Assembly: GCF_003627075.1 (NCBI RefSeq)
Contig: NZ_CP032630.1
Span: 1,674,001 to 1,738,000 of the forward strand
Direction: 5' to 3'
DNA: 64,000 nt
DNA from: Protaetiibacter intestinalis
Lineage (GTDB): Bacteria; Actinomycetota; Actinomycetes; Actinomycetales; Microbacteriaceae
Under the pieces are notes generated by a model, which was given only the letters and a program-made list of their open reading frames with translations, had not been told where the DNA came from and did not search any database. A program made the translations under genes and the position numbers. Each line of letters starts with the position of its first letter. The stretch's first letter is position 1. This document shows, piece after piece, positions 34,938 to 42,306 of the stretch.

Positions 34938-37387
34938 CGTCCCCATCCGGACTCACCGCCGCCGAGGTCGCCGAGCGGCGCGCCGACGGACGCGGCAACG
35001 ACTACCGCGCCGACACGAGCCGCAGCATCGGCAGCATCGTCCGGTCCAACGTCTTCACGCTCTTCAACGGCATCGTCGGCGGCTGCTTCCTGCTGCTGCT
35101 GATCCTCGGCCGCTGGCAGGACGCCCTGTTCGGGCTCGCCGCCATCTCGAACGCGATCATCGGATGCTGGCAGGAGTTCCGCGCGAAGGCCGCCCTCGAC
35201 CGCCTCGCGCTGCTCAACGCCCCACGGGCCCGCGTGCGGCGCGACGGCGCCGAGCAGGAGCTCGCCCCGGCCGAGATCGTGCAGGACGACGTGCTCGTGC
35301 TGCGCGCCGGCGACCAGGTGCCGGCGGATGCCGAGGTGCTGGACGCCCGCGGGCTGCAGATCGACGAGTCGATGCTGACCGGCGAATCCGACCCGATCGA
35401 CAAAGCCCCCGGCGACGAGGCGCTCTCCGGCTCGGTCGTCGTCGCGGGGGAGGGCGAGGCGCGCGTGACGCGGGTCGGCGCCGACTCCTACGCCAACCGC
35501 TTCGCGAACGAGGCGAAGCGCTTCTCGCTCGTCGCGAGCGAGCTGCGCAGCTCCGTCGACCGGGTGCTCGGCTGGGTGGCGTGGGGCATCGGCCCGATCG
35601 GCCTGCTCGTGCTCAACGCCCAGATGCAGGTGGCGGGCGGCTGGGTCGACGCCTGGCGCACCGGCGGCTGGGTGCAGGCGGCCGTCAACACGATCGCCTC
35701 CGTCACCGCGATGGTGCCGCTCGGGCTCGTGCTCATGACCTCGATCGCCTTCGCCGTCGGCGCCGCCCGGCTCGCGAGCCGCAAGGTGCTCGTCAACGAG
35801 CTGCCCGCCGTGGAGGGCCTCGCCCGCGTCGACGTCATCTGCCTCGACAAGACCGGCACCCTCACGGGCGGCGAGATCGCCTTCGACGCCGCGCACCCGC
35901 TCGAGCCGGTCGACGGGTGGGAGCGCGTGCTCGCCTGGTACGGGGCCGACCCCGCCGCCAACGCGACGGCCCGCTGCCTCGCGGTGCCGTATCCGGATGC
36001 CGGTGCCGCGACCGCGGCGGAGCGCATCGGCTTCTCCTCGGCCCGCAAGTGGAGCGCCGTCAGCTTCGCCGCCGGCCCCGGGGAGCCCGCCGGCAGCTGG
36101 GTGCTCGGCGCCCCCGAGATGGTGTTCGGCGACGCCGCCGCCGACGCGGGGACCCCGCTCGGGAGCACGGTGACCGAGCTCGCCGAGACCGGCCGGCGCA
36201 CGCTCGTGCTCGCGCACGCGGCCGAGCCGCTCACGGCATCCGAGGTCGAGGCCGAGGCGCTGCCGCCCGAGCTCACGCCCGTGACGGTGCTGACCTTCCG
36301 CGAACGGGTGCGGCCCGACGCCGCGCAGACCCTCGCCTACTTCGCCGAGCAGGGCGTCGCCGTGCGCGTCATCTCGGGCGACAACCCGCGCACCGTCGCC
36401 GCCATCGCCCGCGACCTGGGCGTCGACGCGGGCGAGGGCTTCGACGCGCGTCGGCTGCCCGACGACGTCGACGCGCTCGGCGAGGTGCTCGAGCGCAACA
36501 CCGTCTTCGGCCGGGTCACCCCCGAGCAGAAGAAGCGGATGGTGGTGGCCCTGCAGGCTCGCGGCCACACCGTCGCGATGACGGGCGACGGCGTCAACGA
36601 CGCGCTCGCCATCAAGACGGCCGACATCGGCATCGCGATGAACACGGGCTCGCCCGCCACCAAGGCGGTCGCCCGGCTCGTGCTGCTCGACGGGCAGTTC
36701 TCGCACCTGCCCGACGTGGTCGCCGAGGGGCGCCAGGTGATCGCCAACATCGAGCGCGTCTCGATGCTGTTCCTCACCAAGACCGCCTACGCGACCGCCC
36801 TCGCGGTGCTGTTCGGCATCATGATCCTGCCGTTCCCGTTCCTGCCGCGGCAGCTGTCGATCACCGACGGGCTCACGATCGGCATCCCCGCGTTCTTCCT
36901 CGCCCTGCTGCCGAACGCCGCCCGCTACGTGCCCGGGTTCCTGCGCCGCTCGCTCAGCTTCGCGATCCCCGCCGGGCTCGTCATCGCCATCGCCCTCGCG
37001 AGCTACACGCGCGCCGCGATGGCGATCGGCATCGACGAGGACCAGCTGCGCACCGGCTCGACCATCGTGCTCGCGGTCGTCGGCATCTGGGTGCTCACGG
37101 TGCTGTCGCGGCCCATCACGCGCATCAAGACCCTCGTCATCGGCGCGATGTTCATCGCCCTCGTCGTGCTGTTCACCGTGCCGCTCGCGGCCGAGTTCTT
37201 CCAGCTCGTCGACCCCGGCGAGGACGCCGCGATCCTCATCGTGGTCGTCATCGCGCTCACGATCGGCGCGCTCGAGATCGTGCGCTTCGTGCACCGCCGC
37301 TGGATCGCCGCGAGGCCGTACCGGGCGCGCACCGGGCGGGGTCGCGCCCGCCCGGATCAGGTCGCGGGCACGGACCGGCGCATGTAG
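34934..37387 (+). CDS. P-type cation ATPase, CtpE-like
   Basis: Membrane ion pump of 817 aa. Actuator motif TGES (149-152), phosphorylation site DKTGT with Asp305, and GDGVND in the hinge are all present. N-terminal and fourth-membrane-segment sequences (SIVRSNVFTLFNGI; VPLGLVLMTSIAFAVG) most resemble the actinobacterial CtpE group, linked in mycobacteria to calcium uptake. The fourth segment reads PLGL (262-265) where I recall PEGL in mycobacterial CtpE, so a cation-ligand Glu is replaced by Leu. The gene is translationally coupled to the GNAT gene and its 3' end overlaps the convergent gene by 31 bases. Ion specificity is unproven. Confidence 0.87.
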   Translation: MTSPSGLTAAEVAERRADGRGNDYRADTSRSIGSIVRSNVFTLFNGIVGGCFLLLLILGRWQDALFGLAAISNAIIGCWQEFRAKAALDRLALLNAPRARVRRDGAEQELAPAEIVQDDVLVLRAGDQVPADAEVLDARGLQIDESMLTGESDPIDKAPGDEALSGSVVVAGEGEARVTRVGADSYANRFANEAKRFSLVASELRSSVDRVLGWVAWGIGPIGLLVLNAQMQVAGGWVDAWRTGGWVQAAVNTIASVTAMVPLGLVLMTSIAFAVGAARLASRKVLVNELPAVEGLARVDVICLDKTGTLTGGEIAFDAAHPLEPVDGWERVLAWYGADPAANATARCLAVPYPDAGAATAAERIGFSSARKWSAVSFAAGPGEPAGSWVLGAPEMVFGDAAADAGTPLGSTVTELAETGRRTLVLAHAAEPLTASEVEAEALPPELTPVTVLTFRERVRPDAAQTLAYFAEQGVAVRVISGDNPRTVAAIARDLGVDAGEGFDARRLPDDVDALGEVLERNTVFGRVTPEQKKRMVVALQARGHTVAMTGDGVNDALAIKTADIGIAMNTGSPATKAVARLVLLDGQFSHLPDVVAEGRQVIANIERVSMLFLTKTAYATALAVLFGIMILPFPFLPRQLSITDGLTIGIPAFFLALLPNAARYVPGFLRRSLSFAIPAGLVIAIALASYTRAAMAIGIDEDQLRTGSTIVLAVVGIWVLTVLSRPITRIKTLVIGAMFIALVVLFTVPLAAEFFQLVDPGEDAAILIVVVIALTIGALEIVRFVHRRWIAARPYRARTGRGRARPDQVAGTDRRM

Positions 37388-37782
37388 CGTCTGCTCGTCG
37401 GCAGCCAGAGCGCCACGAGCAGCAGCACCTCGAGCCCGATCGCGACCGCCGTCACGACGTCGACCGCGCGGTCGACCGTGACCGCGATGCCCTGCAGCAC
37501 GAGCTGGGAGACGGCGAAGAGCGTCAGCAGCCACTGGGAGAGACGGCTGCCGCGGGCGAGCCCCGACGCGACCGACACCCCCAGCAGCCCGAACAGCGCG
37601 ATGCCGATGCCGAGCAGCGACACGACCAGGCGCTCCGCATCGTCATCGGTCTCGTAGCGGGCGAGCAGCACGATCACCCCCAGCACGACGCTCAGGATCG
37701 CACCGAGGTACACGACGATGACGGCGAGCGTCACGGCGACGGGGCGTCGCGGGGGCGGGGTGTCCGGGCTCGCCTCCGACAT
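37357..37782 (-). CDS. Small four-helix membrane protein of unknown function
   Basis: Predicted membrane protein of 141 aa with about four hydrophobic segments (VTLAVIVVYLGAILSVVLGVIVLLA being the first, near residues 17-40) and a charged cytoplasmic loop (RYETDDDAERL). I recognise no family. Its ATG shares a base with the stop of the membrane protein upstream (TGATG), so the two are made together. Its 3' end overlaps the P-type ATPase gene tail-to-tail by 31 bases. Confidence 0.75.
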   Translation of the reverse strand: MSEASPDTPPPRRPVAVTLAVIVVYLGAILSVVLGVIVLLARYETDDDAERLVVSLLGIGIALFGLLGVSVASGLARGSRLSQWLLTLFAVSQLVLQGIAVTVDRAVDVVTAVAIGLEVLLLVALWLPTSRRYMRRSVPAT

Positions 37783-38423
37783 CACAGGAACCGGACCGGC
37801 AGATCGAGCGCGACCATGATGGCCACCGCCGCGGCGAGGACCAGCAGCAGCGTCACCGTGACGATCGCCACCTGCATGGGGCGCCGGTTCTCGAACCAGT
37901 AGGCCGAGCCCGGATAGCTGCGGAAGAAGTCGGTGAGCGCCATGGGCTCCGTGACGTGCTCGGTCGGCACCGGCAGCGCCGCGGCGAGGGTGCGCAGGTC
38001 GGCGCGGTGCCAGAAGTTGCCCCGCATCCGGAACACGCGGCGCCCGGACCCGTCGGTGACGAGCAGCTGCAACACGGGGTCGGGGGCGGCACCGAGGTAG
38101 GTGGGCACGAGCAGCACCTCGCCGATGTCGGCGAGCGGCACCCGCACGAGCGGTGTGAAGATGCCGTTGCCGATGAGCTCGGTGTCGGTGACCGCGCAGA
38201 ACACGCGCAGCTGCCGCCAGAGCAGCAGCAGGCCCACCACCACGACGCCCGCGTGGGCGAGCACCGCGAACTCGAGCCCGCCGCGCGACGCGGCGAACCA
38301 GTACACGACGCCGAAGACCGGCGTGGTGCCCAGCAGGATCGAGGCGAGCGCGTTGCTCAGCAGCGAGAACTTGGGGCGCACCCGCACCCGCTCGCGCGGC
38401 CCCGCATCCCTCACCTCGGTCAC
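37782..38423 (-). CDS. Membrane protein with PH-like domain, unknown function
   Basis: Protein of about 213 aa. Two membrane segments lie near residues 28-75, followed by a beta-rich stretch (VFCAVTDTELIGNGIFTPLVRVPLADIGEVLLVPTY) of the kind seen in bacterial PH-like domains, and a C-terminal membrane segment (VAIVTVTLLLVLAAAVAIMVAL). I place the start at the GTG at 38423 because a TAGTCT -10 box (38435-38430) stands exactly 6 bases before it; the GTG at 38429 would fall inside the spacer. It is coupled to the small membrane protein downstream. Confidence 0.7.
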   Translation of the reverse strand: MTEVRDAGPRERVRVRPKFSLLSNALASILLGTTPVFGVVYWFAASRGGLEFAVLAHAGVVVVGLLLLWRQLRVFCAVTDTELIGNGIFTPLVRVPLADIGEVLLVPTYLGAAPDPVLQLLVTDGSGRRVFRMRGNFWHRADLRTLAAALPVPTEHVTEPMALTDFFRSYPGSAYWFENRRPMQVAIVTVTLLLVLAAAVAIMVALDLPVRFL

Positions 38424-38429
38424 GCACAC

Positions 38430-38435
38430 AGACTA
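38430..38435 (-). promoter_or_regulatory. Leaderless -10 box of the PH-like membrane protein gene
   Basis: TAGTCT on the minus strand, 6 bases before the GTG at 38423. It decides the start codon and is divergent from the box at 38466, 30 bases away. Confidence 0.5.
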
Positions 38436-38465
38436 GGCCGCCGACGGCCCGCGCGCGCCGTCGGC

Positions 38466-38471
38466 TAGCGT
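38466..38471 (+). promoter_or_regulatory. Leaderless -10 box of the ABC exporter ATPase gene
   Basis: TAGCGT lies 6 bases before the ATG at 38478, with no ribosome site. Confidence 0.5.
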
Positions 38472-38477
38472 GGCGGG

Positions 38478-39254
38478 ATGGCATCCGCGCCCACCGCATC
38501 CGTCCCCGCGCTCGAGCTCGCCGGGCTCCTCAAGGCCTTCGGGAACACGGTCGCCGTCGACCGGTTGAGCCTCACCGTGCCCACCGGCTCGTTCTACGGC
38601 CTCGTCGGCCCGAACGGCGCCGGCAAGACCACGACGCTCTCGATGGCGACCGGGCTGCTCCGGCCGGATGCCGGAACGGCCGCCGTGCACGGCGTCGACG
38701 TCTGGAGCGACCCCGTCGCGGCGAAGGCGATGATCGGCAATCTCGCCGACGGCATCCGCCTCTTCGACCGCCTCACGGGCGAGCAGCTCATCACCTACTC
38801 GGGGATGATGTTCGGCTTGCCGCGCGAGGAGCTCGCCGGGCGCACCGCCGACCTGCTCGAGCTCATGGACCTCACGGCCGCCGCCGGCACGCCCGTCGCC
38901 GACTACTCGGCCGGCATGACGAAGAAGATCGCCCTCGCCTGCGCGCTCGTGCACGCGCCGCGGCTGCTCGTGCTCGACGAGCCCTTCGAGTCGGTCGACC
39001 CGGTCTCGGCCGCCAACATCGAGGACGTGCTGCGCGGCTACACGGCCAGCGGCGGCACCGTCATCGTCTCGTCGCACTCGATGGACCTCGTGCAGCGGAT
39101 GTGCGACCACGTCGCGATCATCGCGGCCGGCCGGGTGCTCGTCGCCGGCACCGTCGACGAGGTGCGCGCGGGCGCCACCCTGCAGGATCGCTTCCTCGAA
39201 CTCGTCGGCGGGCGCACCCACACGGAGGGTCCCGCGTGGTTGCGACAGTCCTGA
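38478..39254 (+). CDS. ABC transporter ATP-binding protein
   Basis: Cytoplasmic ATPase subunit of 258 aa, exporter type. Walker A GPNGAGKTT (about residues 43-51), a signature loop DYSAGMTKK in place of LSGGQ, and Walker B LLVLDEPFESVD. The SAGM signature is common in ABC-2-like exporters of this group. It overlaps the permease gene downstream by 19 bases. Substrate unknown. Confidence 0.92.
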   Translation: MASAPTASVPALELAGLLKAFGNTVAVDRLSLTVPTGSFYGLVGPNGAGKTTTLSMATGLLRPDAGTAAVHGVDVWSDPVAAKAMIGNLADGIRLFDRLTGEQLITYSGMMFGLPREELAGRTADLLELMDLTAAAGTPVADYSAGMTKKIALACALVHAPRLLVLDEPFESVDPVSAANIEDVLRGYTASGGTVIVSSHSMDLVQRMCDHVAIIAAGRVLVAGTVDEVRAGATLQDRFLELVGGRTHTEGPAWLRQS

Positions 39255-40810
39255 GGCTGCGGTTCCGCATCCTCGGCAACCAGCTCGCCTCGAGCCCCTG
39301 GCAGCTCGTCGGCTTCGTGTTCGGCGCGCTCGCGGCGCTCGGCGCGCTCTCCGTGGCGCTGCTCGGCCTCGTGCTGCTGCCGGGCGTGGGACTCGACGGG
39401 GTGCGGCTCGTCATGACGATCGTCGGCGCGCTGCTCGTCGTCGGCTGGGCGGTCGCACCGCTCGTCGCGGGCGGCGTCGACACGACGATCGACGCGGCGC
39501 GGCTCGCGCCGTTCCCGCTCAGCACGCGGCAGGTGATGCTGGCGCTCACCGCGGTCGGTTTCGCCGGCGTCCCGGGCATCGTCACGGGGGTCGGCGTGCT
39601 CGCGGGGTTCATCGCCTGGGTGCGGTGGCCGGTCGCGCTCGCCGCCGCGGTCGTGTGCCTGCCGCTCGCCGCCCTCAGCTGCGTGCTCGTCTCGCGCACG
39701 GTCGCCTCTTTCACGACCCGCGCGGGACGCCTGCGCAACGCCTTCGCCCTCGTCGTGTTCGGCCTGCTCGTGATGACCGGGCCGATCCTCACGGGTCTGT
39801 TCGAGCTGCTGGGCGGTGCGGGCGAGCAGTTCGGCGACCGCATCGTGGCGGTCGTCGGCGGCATCTCGTGGACCCCGGTCGGCGCCGTGTGGGCGGTGCC
39901 GGGGGATCTCGCCGCCGGGGCGTACGGCGAGGCCGCGATCAAGTTCGCGATCGCGGTCGGCACGGTGGCGGCGCTCTGGCTGCTGTGGCGGCGGAACGTG
40001 CGCGCCGCCGTGCTCACCCCGCCGCGGCGCACCGCCGCGCGCGGCGGGCGGCTCGGCTGGTTCGGCATCCTGCCGACCGGCGGCACCGGAGCCACCTGGG
40101 CGCGCAGCCTCAAGTACTGGCTCGGCGACCCGCGCTACCTGCGCAACCTCGTCATCGTCGTGCTGCTGCCGGGGCTGTTCGCCTTCGCGGCGGGCGGGCT
40201 CGTCACCTCGACGCCGTTCGCCTTCGCGGGCGTGCTGCCCGCCGTGCTGCTCGGGCTCGTGCCGTACGTCGACGTTGCCTTCGACGGCACGGCCTTCGCG
40301 ACCGTGCTGGCCACCGGCATCCGCGGGCGCGCCGACCGCGCGGGGCGCCTGCTCGGCGCGCTCACGGCGGGTGGACCGCTCGTCGTGGTGATCGCCGTCG
40401 TCACCGTGGGACTGTCGGGGAACTGGATGCTGCTGCCGGGCGTGCTCGGCACGAGCCTCGGGGCGCTGCTCGCGGGGCTCGGCATCTGTGCCGTGAGCTC
40501 GGCGTTCCTCGTGATCCCGGTGCCGGCATCCGGCGACAACATCTTCAAACGCGTGCCGGGGCAGGGCTTCGTCGTGGGTCTCGCCTTCTTCGGCCTCACC
40601 GCGCTCGCGGGGCTGCTCACACTGCCCGCGCTCGCCCTCACGATCGCGGCCGCCGTGCGCCTCGGCCCGCTCGCCTCCTGGGCGGCGCTCCTCGTGGGCC
40701 TCGCGATCGGCGCCGGCGCCGCCTGGGGCGGCATCGTGTGGGGCGGCCGCATCTTCGACCGCGGCGGCGCCACCCTGCTCGCCCGGGTGCGAGCGACGTC
40801 GGGGTACTAG
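39236..40810 (+). CDS. ABC exporter membrane protein
   Basis: Large hydrophobic partner (524 aa) of the upstream ATPase. About twelve membrane segments are visible, beginning WQLVGFVFGALAALGALSVALLG near residue 20. A cytoplasmic basic stretch (PPRRTAARGG) lies mid-protein. I place the start at the GTG at 39236, which has GGAGG 7 bases upstream and overlaps the end of the ATPase gene. The substrate is unknown. The first of four inverted-repeat copies begins 14 bases after its stop codon. Confidence 0.82.
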   Translation: MVATVLRLRFRILGNQLASSPWQLVGFVFGALAALGALSVALLGLVLLPGVGLDGVRLVMTIVGALLVVGWAVAPLVAGGVDTTIDAARLAPFPLSTRQVMLALTAVGFAGVPGIVTGVGVLAGFIAWVRWPVALAAAVVCLPLAALSCVLVSRTVASFTTRAGRLRNAFALVVFGLLVMTGPILTGLFELLGGAGEQFGDRIVAVVGGISWTPVGAVWAVPGDLAAGAYGEAAIKFAIAVGTVAALWLLWRRNVRAAVLTPPRRTAARGGRLGWFGILPTGGTGATWARSLKYWLGDPRYLRNLVIVVLLPGLFAFAAGGLVTSTPFAFAGVLPAVLLGLVPYVDVAFDGTAFATVLATGIRGRADRAGRLLGALTAGGPLVVVIAVVTVGLSGNWMLLPGVLGTSLGALLAGLGICAVSSAFLVIPVPASGDNIFKRVPGQGFVVGLAFFGLTALAGLLTLPALALTIAAAVRLGPLASWAALLVGLAIGAGAAWGGIVWGGRIFDRGGATLLARVRATSGY

Positions 40811-40823
40811 CCCCCGCCCCTCT

Positions 40824-40893
40824 CCGAAAGCAGGGCGAAGGCCGAACCAAGTGCTTGTGGCGGGCGCTCGCGTGCGAATGCTCCTGCTTTCGG
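40824..40893. repeat. Inverted repeat pair upstream of the DUF559 gene
   Basis: CCGAAAGCAGG (40824-40834) and CCTGCTTTCGG (40883-40893) are perfect 11-bp complements with a 48-nt loop. The same arms recur after the gene (41804-41865). The left arm extended rightwards (AAGCAGGGCGAA, 40828-40839) is also the exact complement of 41854-41865. Confidence 0.85.
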
Positions 40894-40984
40894 GTGCTCC
40901 TCCCCAGGGGAGCGCGGGGTCCCTCTCTCCCCGGTTCGGGCAACCCCGGCATCCGTCGGGTGCGCGGGGCGCGACCATGTCGCC

Positions 40985-41818
40985 ATGGAGGACATCCCCC
41001 GCCTGATCCGATCGCGCGAGCTGGTCGCGCTCGGGTGGTCGCGGGCGCGGATCCGAGCGGCCGAGGAAGGCGGCCAGCTCGTGCGACTGCGGCGGGGTGC
41101 CTTCGGCCCCGCGAGCCTCGACCAGGACTGTCGGGACGCGGCACGGATGCGAGGGCGGTTGACCGGGGTGTCCGCACTGCGCCGGGCGGGGGTGTTCGTT
41201 CTCGCCGCCGACAGGCTCCACGTCCACGTGCCGCCCTCGGCGGCACGATTGACGCGGATCGTGCGCCCGCATCGACTCTCCCGTCGCGCGCTCATCCGCA
41301 ACCCGCACCCCGACGCGCTCGTCGTCGAGGTCATCGACGCCCTCCATGACGCGGTGCTGTCGCAGCCTCCGCGCGCCGCCGTCGCGACGATCGACTCGGC
41401 ACTGCACCTCGGACTGCTTCCCGCCGACGACCTGGACGAGCTCTTCGCGACGCTGCCCCGGCGATATCGCCGACTGCGTCGGCTGATCGATGCGCGCGCA
41501 GAGTCCGGTCCGGAGACCTTCGTGCGACTCATCCTGCGTGCGCTCGGCTGGCACTTCGACTGCCAGGTGCAGATCGACGGGGTGGGCAGGGTCGACTTCC
41601 TCGTCGACGGCTGGCTGATCATCGAGTGCGACAGCCAGGCGTACCACTCCGATTGGGACGCGCAGCGACGAGACCGCAGGCGGGATCTGGCCGCGGCCGC
41701 ACAGGGCTTCGTGACCCTCCGGGTGATCGCGGAGGACGTCCTGTGGCATTCGGAGCGGGTGCGTGCCGCACTCGTGGGTGTTGTCGCGCGACCGACGTCC
41801 CGAAAGCAGGGTCGATAA
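40985..41818 (+). CDS. AbiEi-type winged-helix / DUF559 nuclease-fold protein
   Basis: Protein of 277 aa with two parts. The N-terminus (about 1-110: LIRSRELVALGWSRARIRAAEEGGQLVRLRRGAFGP) resembles the winged-helix antitoxin domain of AbiEi-type proteins. The C-terminus (about 170-262) is a DUF559/Vsr-like restriction-endonuclease fold with a plausible PD-(D/E)XK set: Glu177, Asp204 in RVDFLVDG, Glu214 and Asp216 in IIECDS, and His221 in YHSD. No toxin partner gene is adjacent. The gene is flanked on both sides by copies of the same inverted repeat, the downstream arm overlapping its last codons. Function is unproven: toxin-antitoxin remnant, mobile-element nuclease or repair nickase are all possible. 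A GACCAT box 6 bases before the ATG may be its promoter. Confidence 0.75.
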   Translation: MEDIPRLIRSRELVALGWSRARIRAAEEGGQLVRLRRGAFGPASLDQDCRDAARMRGRLTGVSALRRAGVFVLAADRLHVHVPPSAARLTRIVRPHRLSRRALIRNPHPDALVVEVIDALHDAVLSQPPRAAVATIDSALHLGLLPADDLDELFATLPRRYRRLRRLIDARAESGPETFVRLILRALGWHFDCQVQIDGVGRVDFLVDGWLIIECDSQAYHSDWDAQRRDRRRDLAAAAQGFVTLRVIAEDVLWHSERVRAALVGVVARPTSRKQGR

Positions 41819-41865
41819 GGCGTCCGGGCGGTGTGTCGGAGCGACGCGGCGGTTTCGCCCTGCTT
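41804..41865. repeat. Inverted repeat pair at the end of the DUF559 gene
   Basis: AAGCAGGG (41804-41811, inside the last codons) pairs with CCCTGCTT (41858-41865) across a 46-nt loop. The wider context CCGAAAGCAGGG (41800-41811) repeats the arm at 40824. The order of arms over the locus is forward, reverse, gene, forward, reverse. Confidence 0.8.
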
Positions 41866-41880
41866 GTGGGCGCCCAGACA

Positions 41881-41921
41881 TGTGACGAGCGGGCCACCCT
41901 TCGGGCGACCCGCTCGTCACA
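41881..41921. terminator. Hairpin terminator after tRNA-Ser
   Basis: TGTGACGAGCGGG (41881-41893) and CCCGCTCGTCACA (41909-41921) form a perfect 13-bp stem with a 15-nt loop, 5 bases beyond the tRNA 3' end on the minus strand. Confidence 0.75.
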
Positions 41922-41925
41922 TCGG

Positions 41926-42010
41926 CGGAGGATGGGGGATTCGAACCCCCGAGGGCTTTCACCCAACACGCTTTCCAAGCGTGCGCCATAGGCCACTAGG
42001 CGAATCCTCC
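41926..42010 (-). tRNA. tRNA-Ser, anticodon GGA
   Basis: A class II tRNA on the minus strand, 85 nt without CCA. The acceptor stem GGAGGAT pairs with ATCCTCC, the anticodon arm is ACGC-TTGGAAA-GCGT (anticodon GGA, reading UCC/UCU), a long variable arm follows (TTGGGTGAAAGCCC region), and the T arm contains GGGGGTTCGAATCCCCC. The discriminator base is G and the CCA end is not encoded (CCG follows). It begins only 4 nt after the SRP RNA 3' end, so the two probably share a transcript. Confidence 0.96.
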
Positions 42011-42014
42011 TGAA

Positions 42015-42103
42015 GGACCCCCCGCGCACCCGCCAGAGCCGGGTTACCCTTGCTGCGTTTCCGCCCTGGGGGAGTTGGCCTGGGTGGCGCCACGCGGGGA
42101 GCC
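42015..42103 (-). ncRNA. ffs: Bacterial small SRP RNA (4.5S type)
   Basis: RNA of the signal recognition particle, which binds Ffh and targets membrane proteins co-translationally. On the minus strand the conserved apical region reads CCCAGG-GCGGAAACGC-AGCAAGGG, matching the Ffh-binding AGG..AGCA symmetric loop, and the flanks (GGCTCCCCGCG at the 5' end, CGCGGGGGGTCC at the 3' end) pair to close the rod. The tetraloop reads GAAA within GCG/CGC where the textbook form is GGAA. Ends are estimated from the closing stem and from the -10 box. About 89 nt, the usual small form. Confidence 0.9.
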
Positions 42104-42109
42104 ACGGAG

Positions 42110-42115
42110 AGTCTA
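42110..42115 (-). promoter_or_regulatory. -10 box of the ffs-tRNA-Ser transcript
   Basis: TAGACT on the minus strand, 6 bases before the predicted 5' end of the SRP RNA at 42103. Confidence 0.6.
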
Positions 42116-42151
42116 CCGGCATCGCGCGGGGTCACGATCCGGCGTCGGTCG

Positions 42152-42180
42152 TTGACCGATGAGCCGCGCCCCGGTATGTT
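42152..42180 (+). promoter_or_regulatory. Promoter of the importer-pca/pob operon
   Basis: TTGACC (42152-42157), a 17-base spacer and TATGTT (42175-42180). It is divergent from the ffs promoter and is the only strong promoter I see for the genes up to 53973. Confidence 0.65.
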
Positions 42181-42196
42181 CGCTTACTGCACACTC

Positions 42197-42211
42197 GTTC
42201 GCATAGCGGTC
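42197..42211. promoter_or_regulatory. Possible IclR-type operator
   Basis: GTTCGC-ATA-GCGGTC is an imperfect dyad (4 of 6 pairs) 16 bases downstream of the -10 box. Its layout resembles the GTTCG..CG-type sites of PcaR/PcaU regulators; a weak call. Confidence 0.3.
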
Positions 42212-42306
42212 ACCGGGTGTGGTCCTCCGGGACCCAGACCGCGCGTTCGATCCCTGCACCACATCGGCGTCGATGTCGCGTCGGCGTCCGTTCAAAGGAG
42301 AACAGA

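Noticed and set aside
40985..41818. Complete AbiE-type toxin-antitoxin system
   Set aside because: No AbiEii nucleotidyltransferase toxin gene lies on either side. The C-terminal half is DUF559-like, not the usual AbiEi C-terminus.
41800..42300. Integration site of a genomic island at tRNA-Ser
   Set aside because: The tRNA is intact, but I could find no integrase and no direct repeat of the tRNA end nearby, so it is mentioned only as a possibility in the pca context.
42181..42306. Thiamine (TPP) riboswitch before the NMT1-like binding protein
   Set aside because: I see no THI-box elements, and the downstream genes are pca/pob, not thiamine genes.
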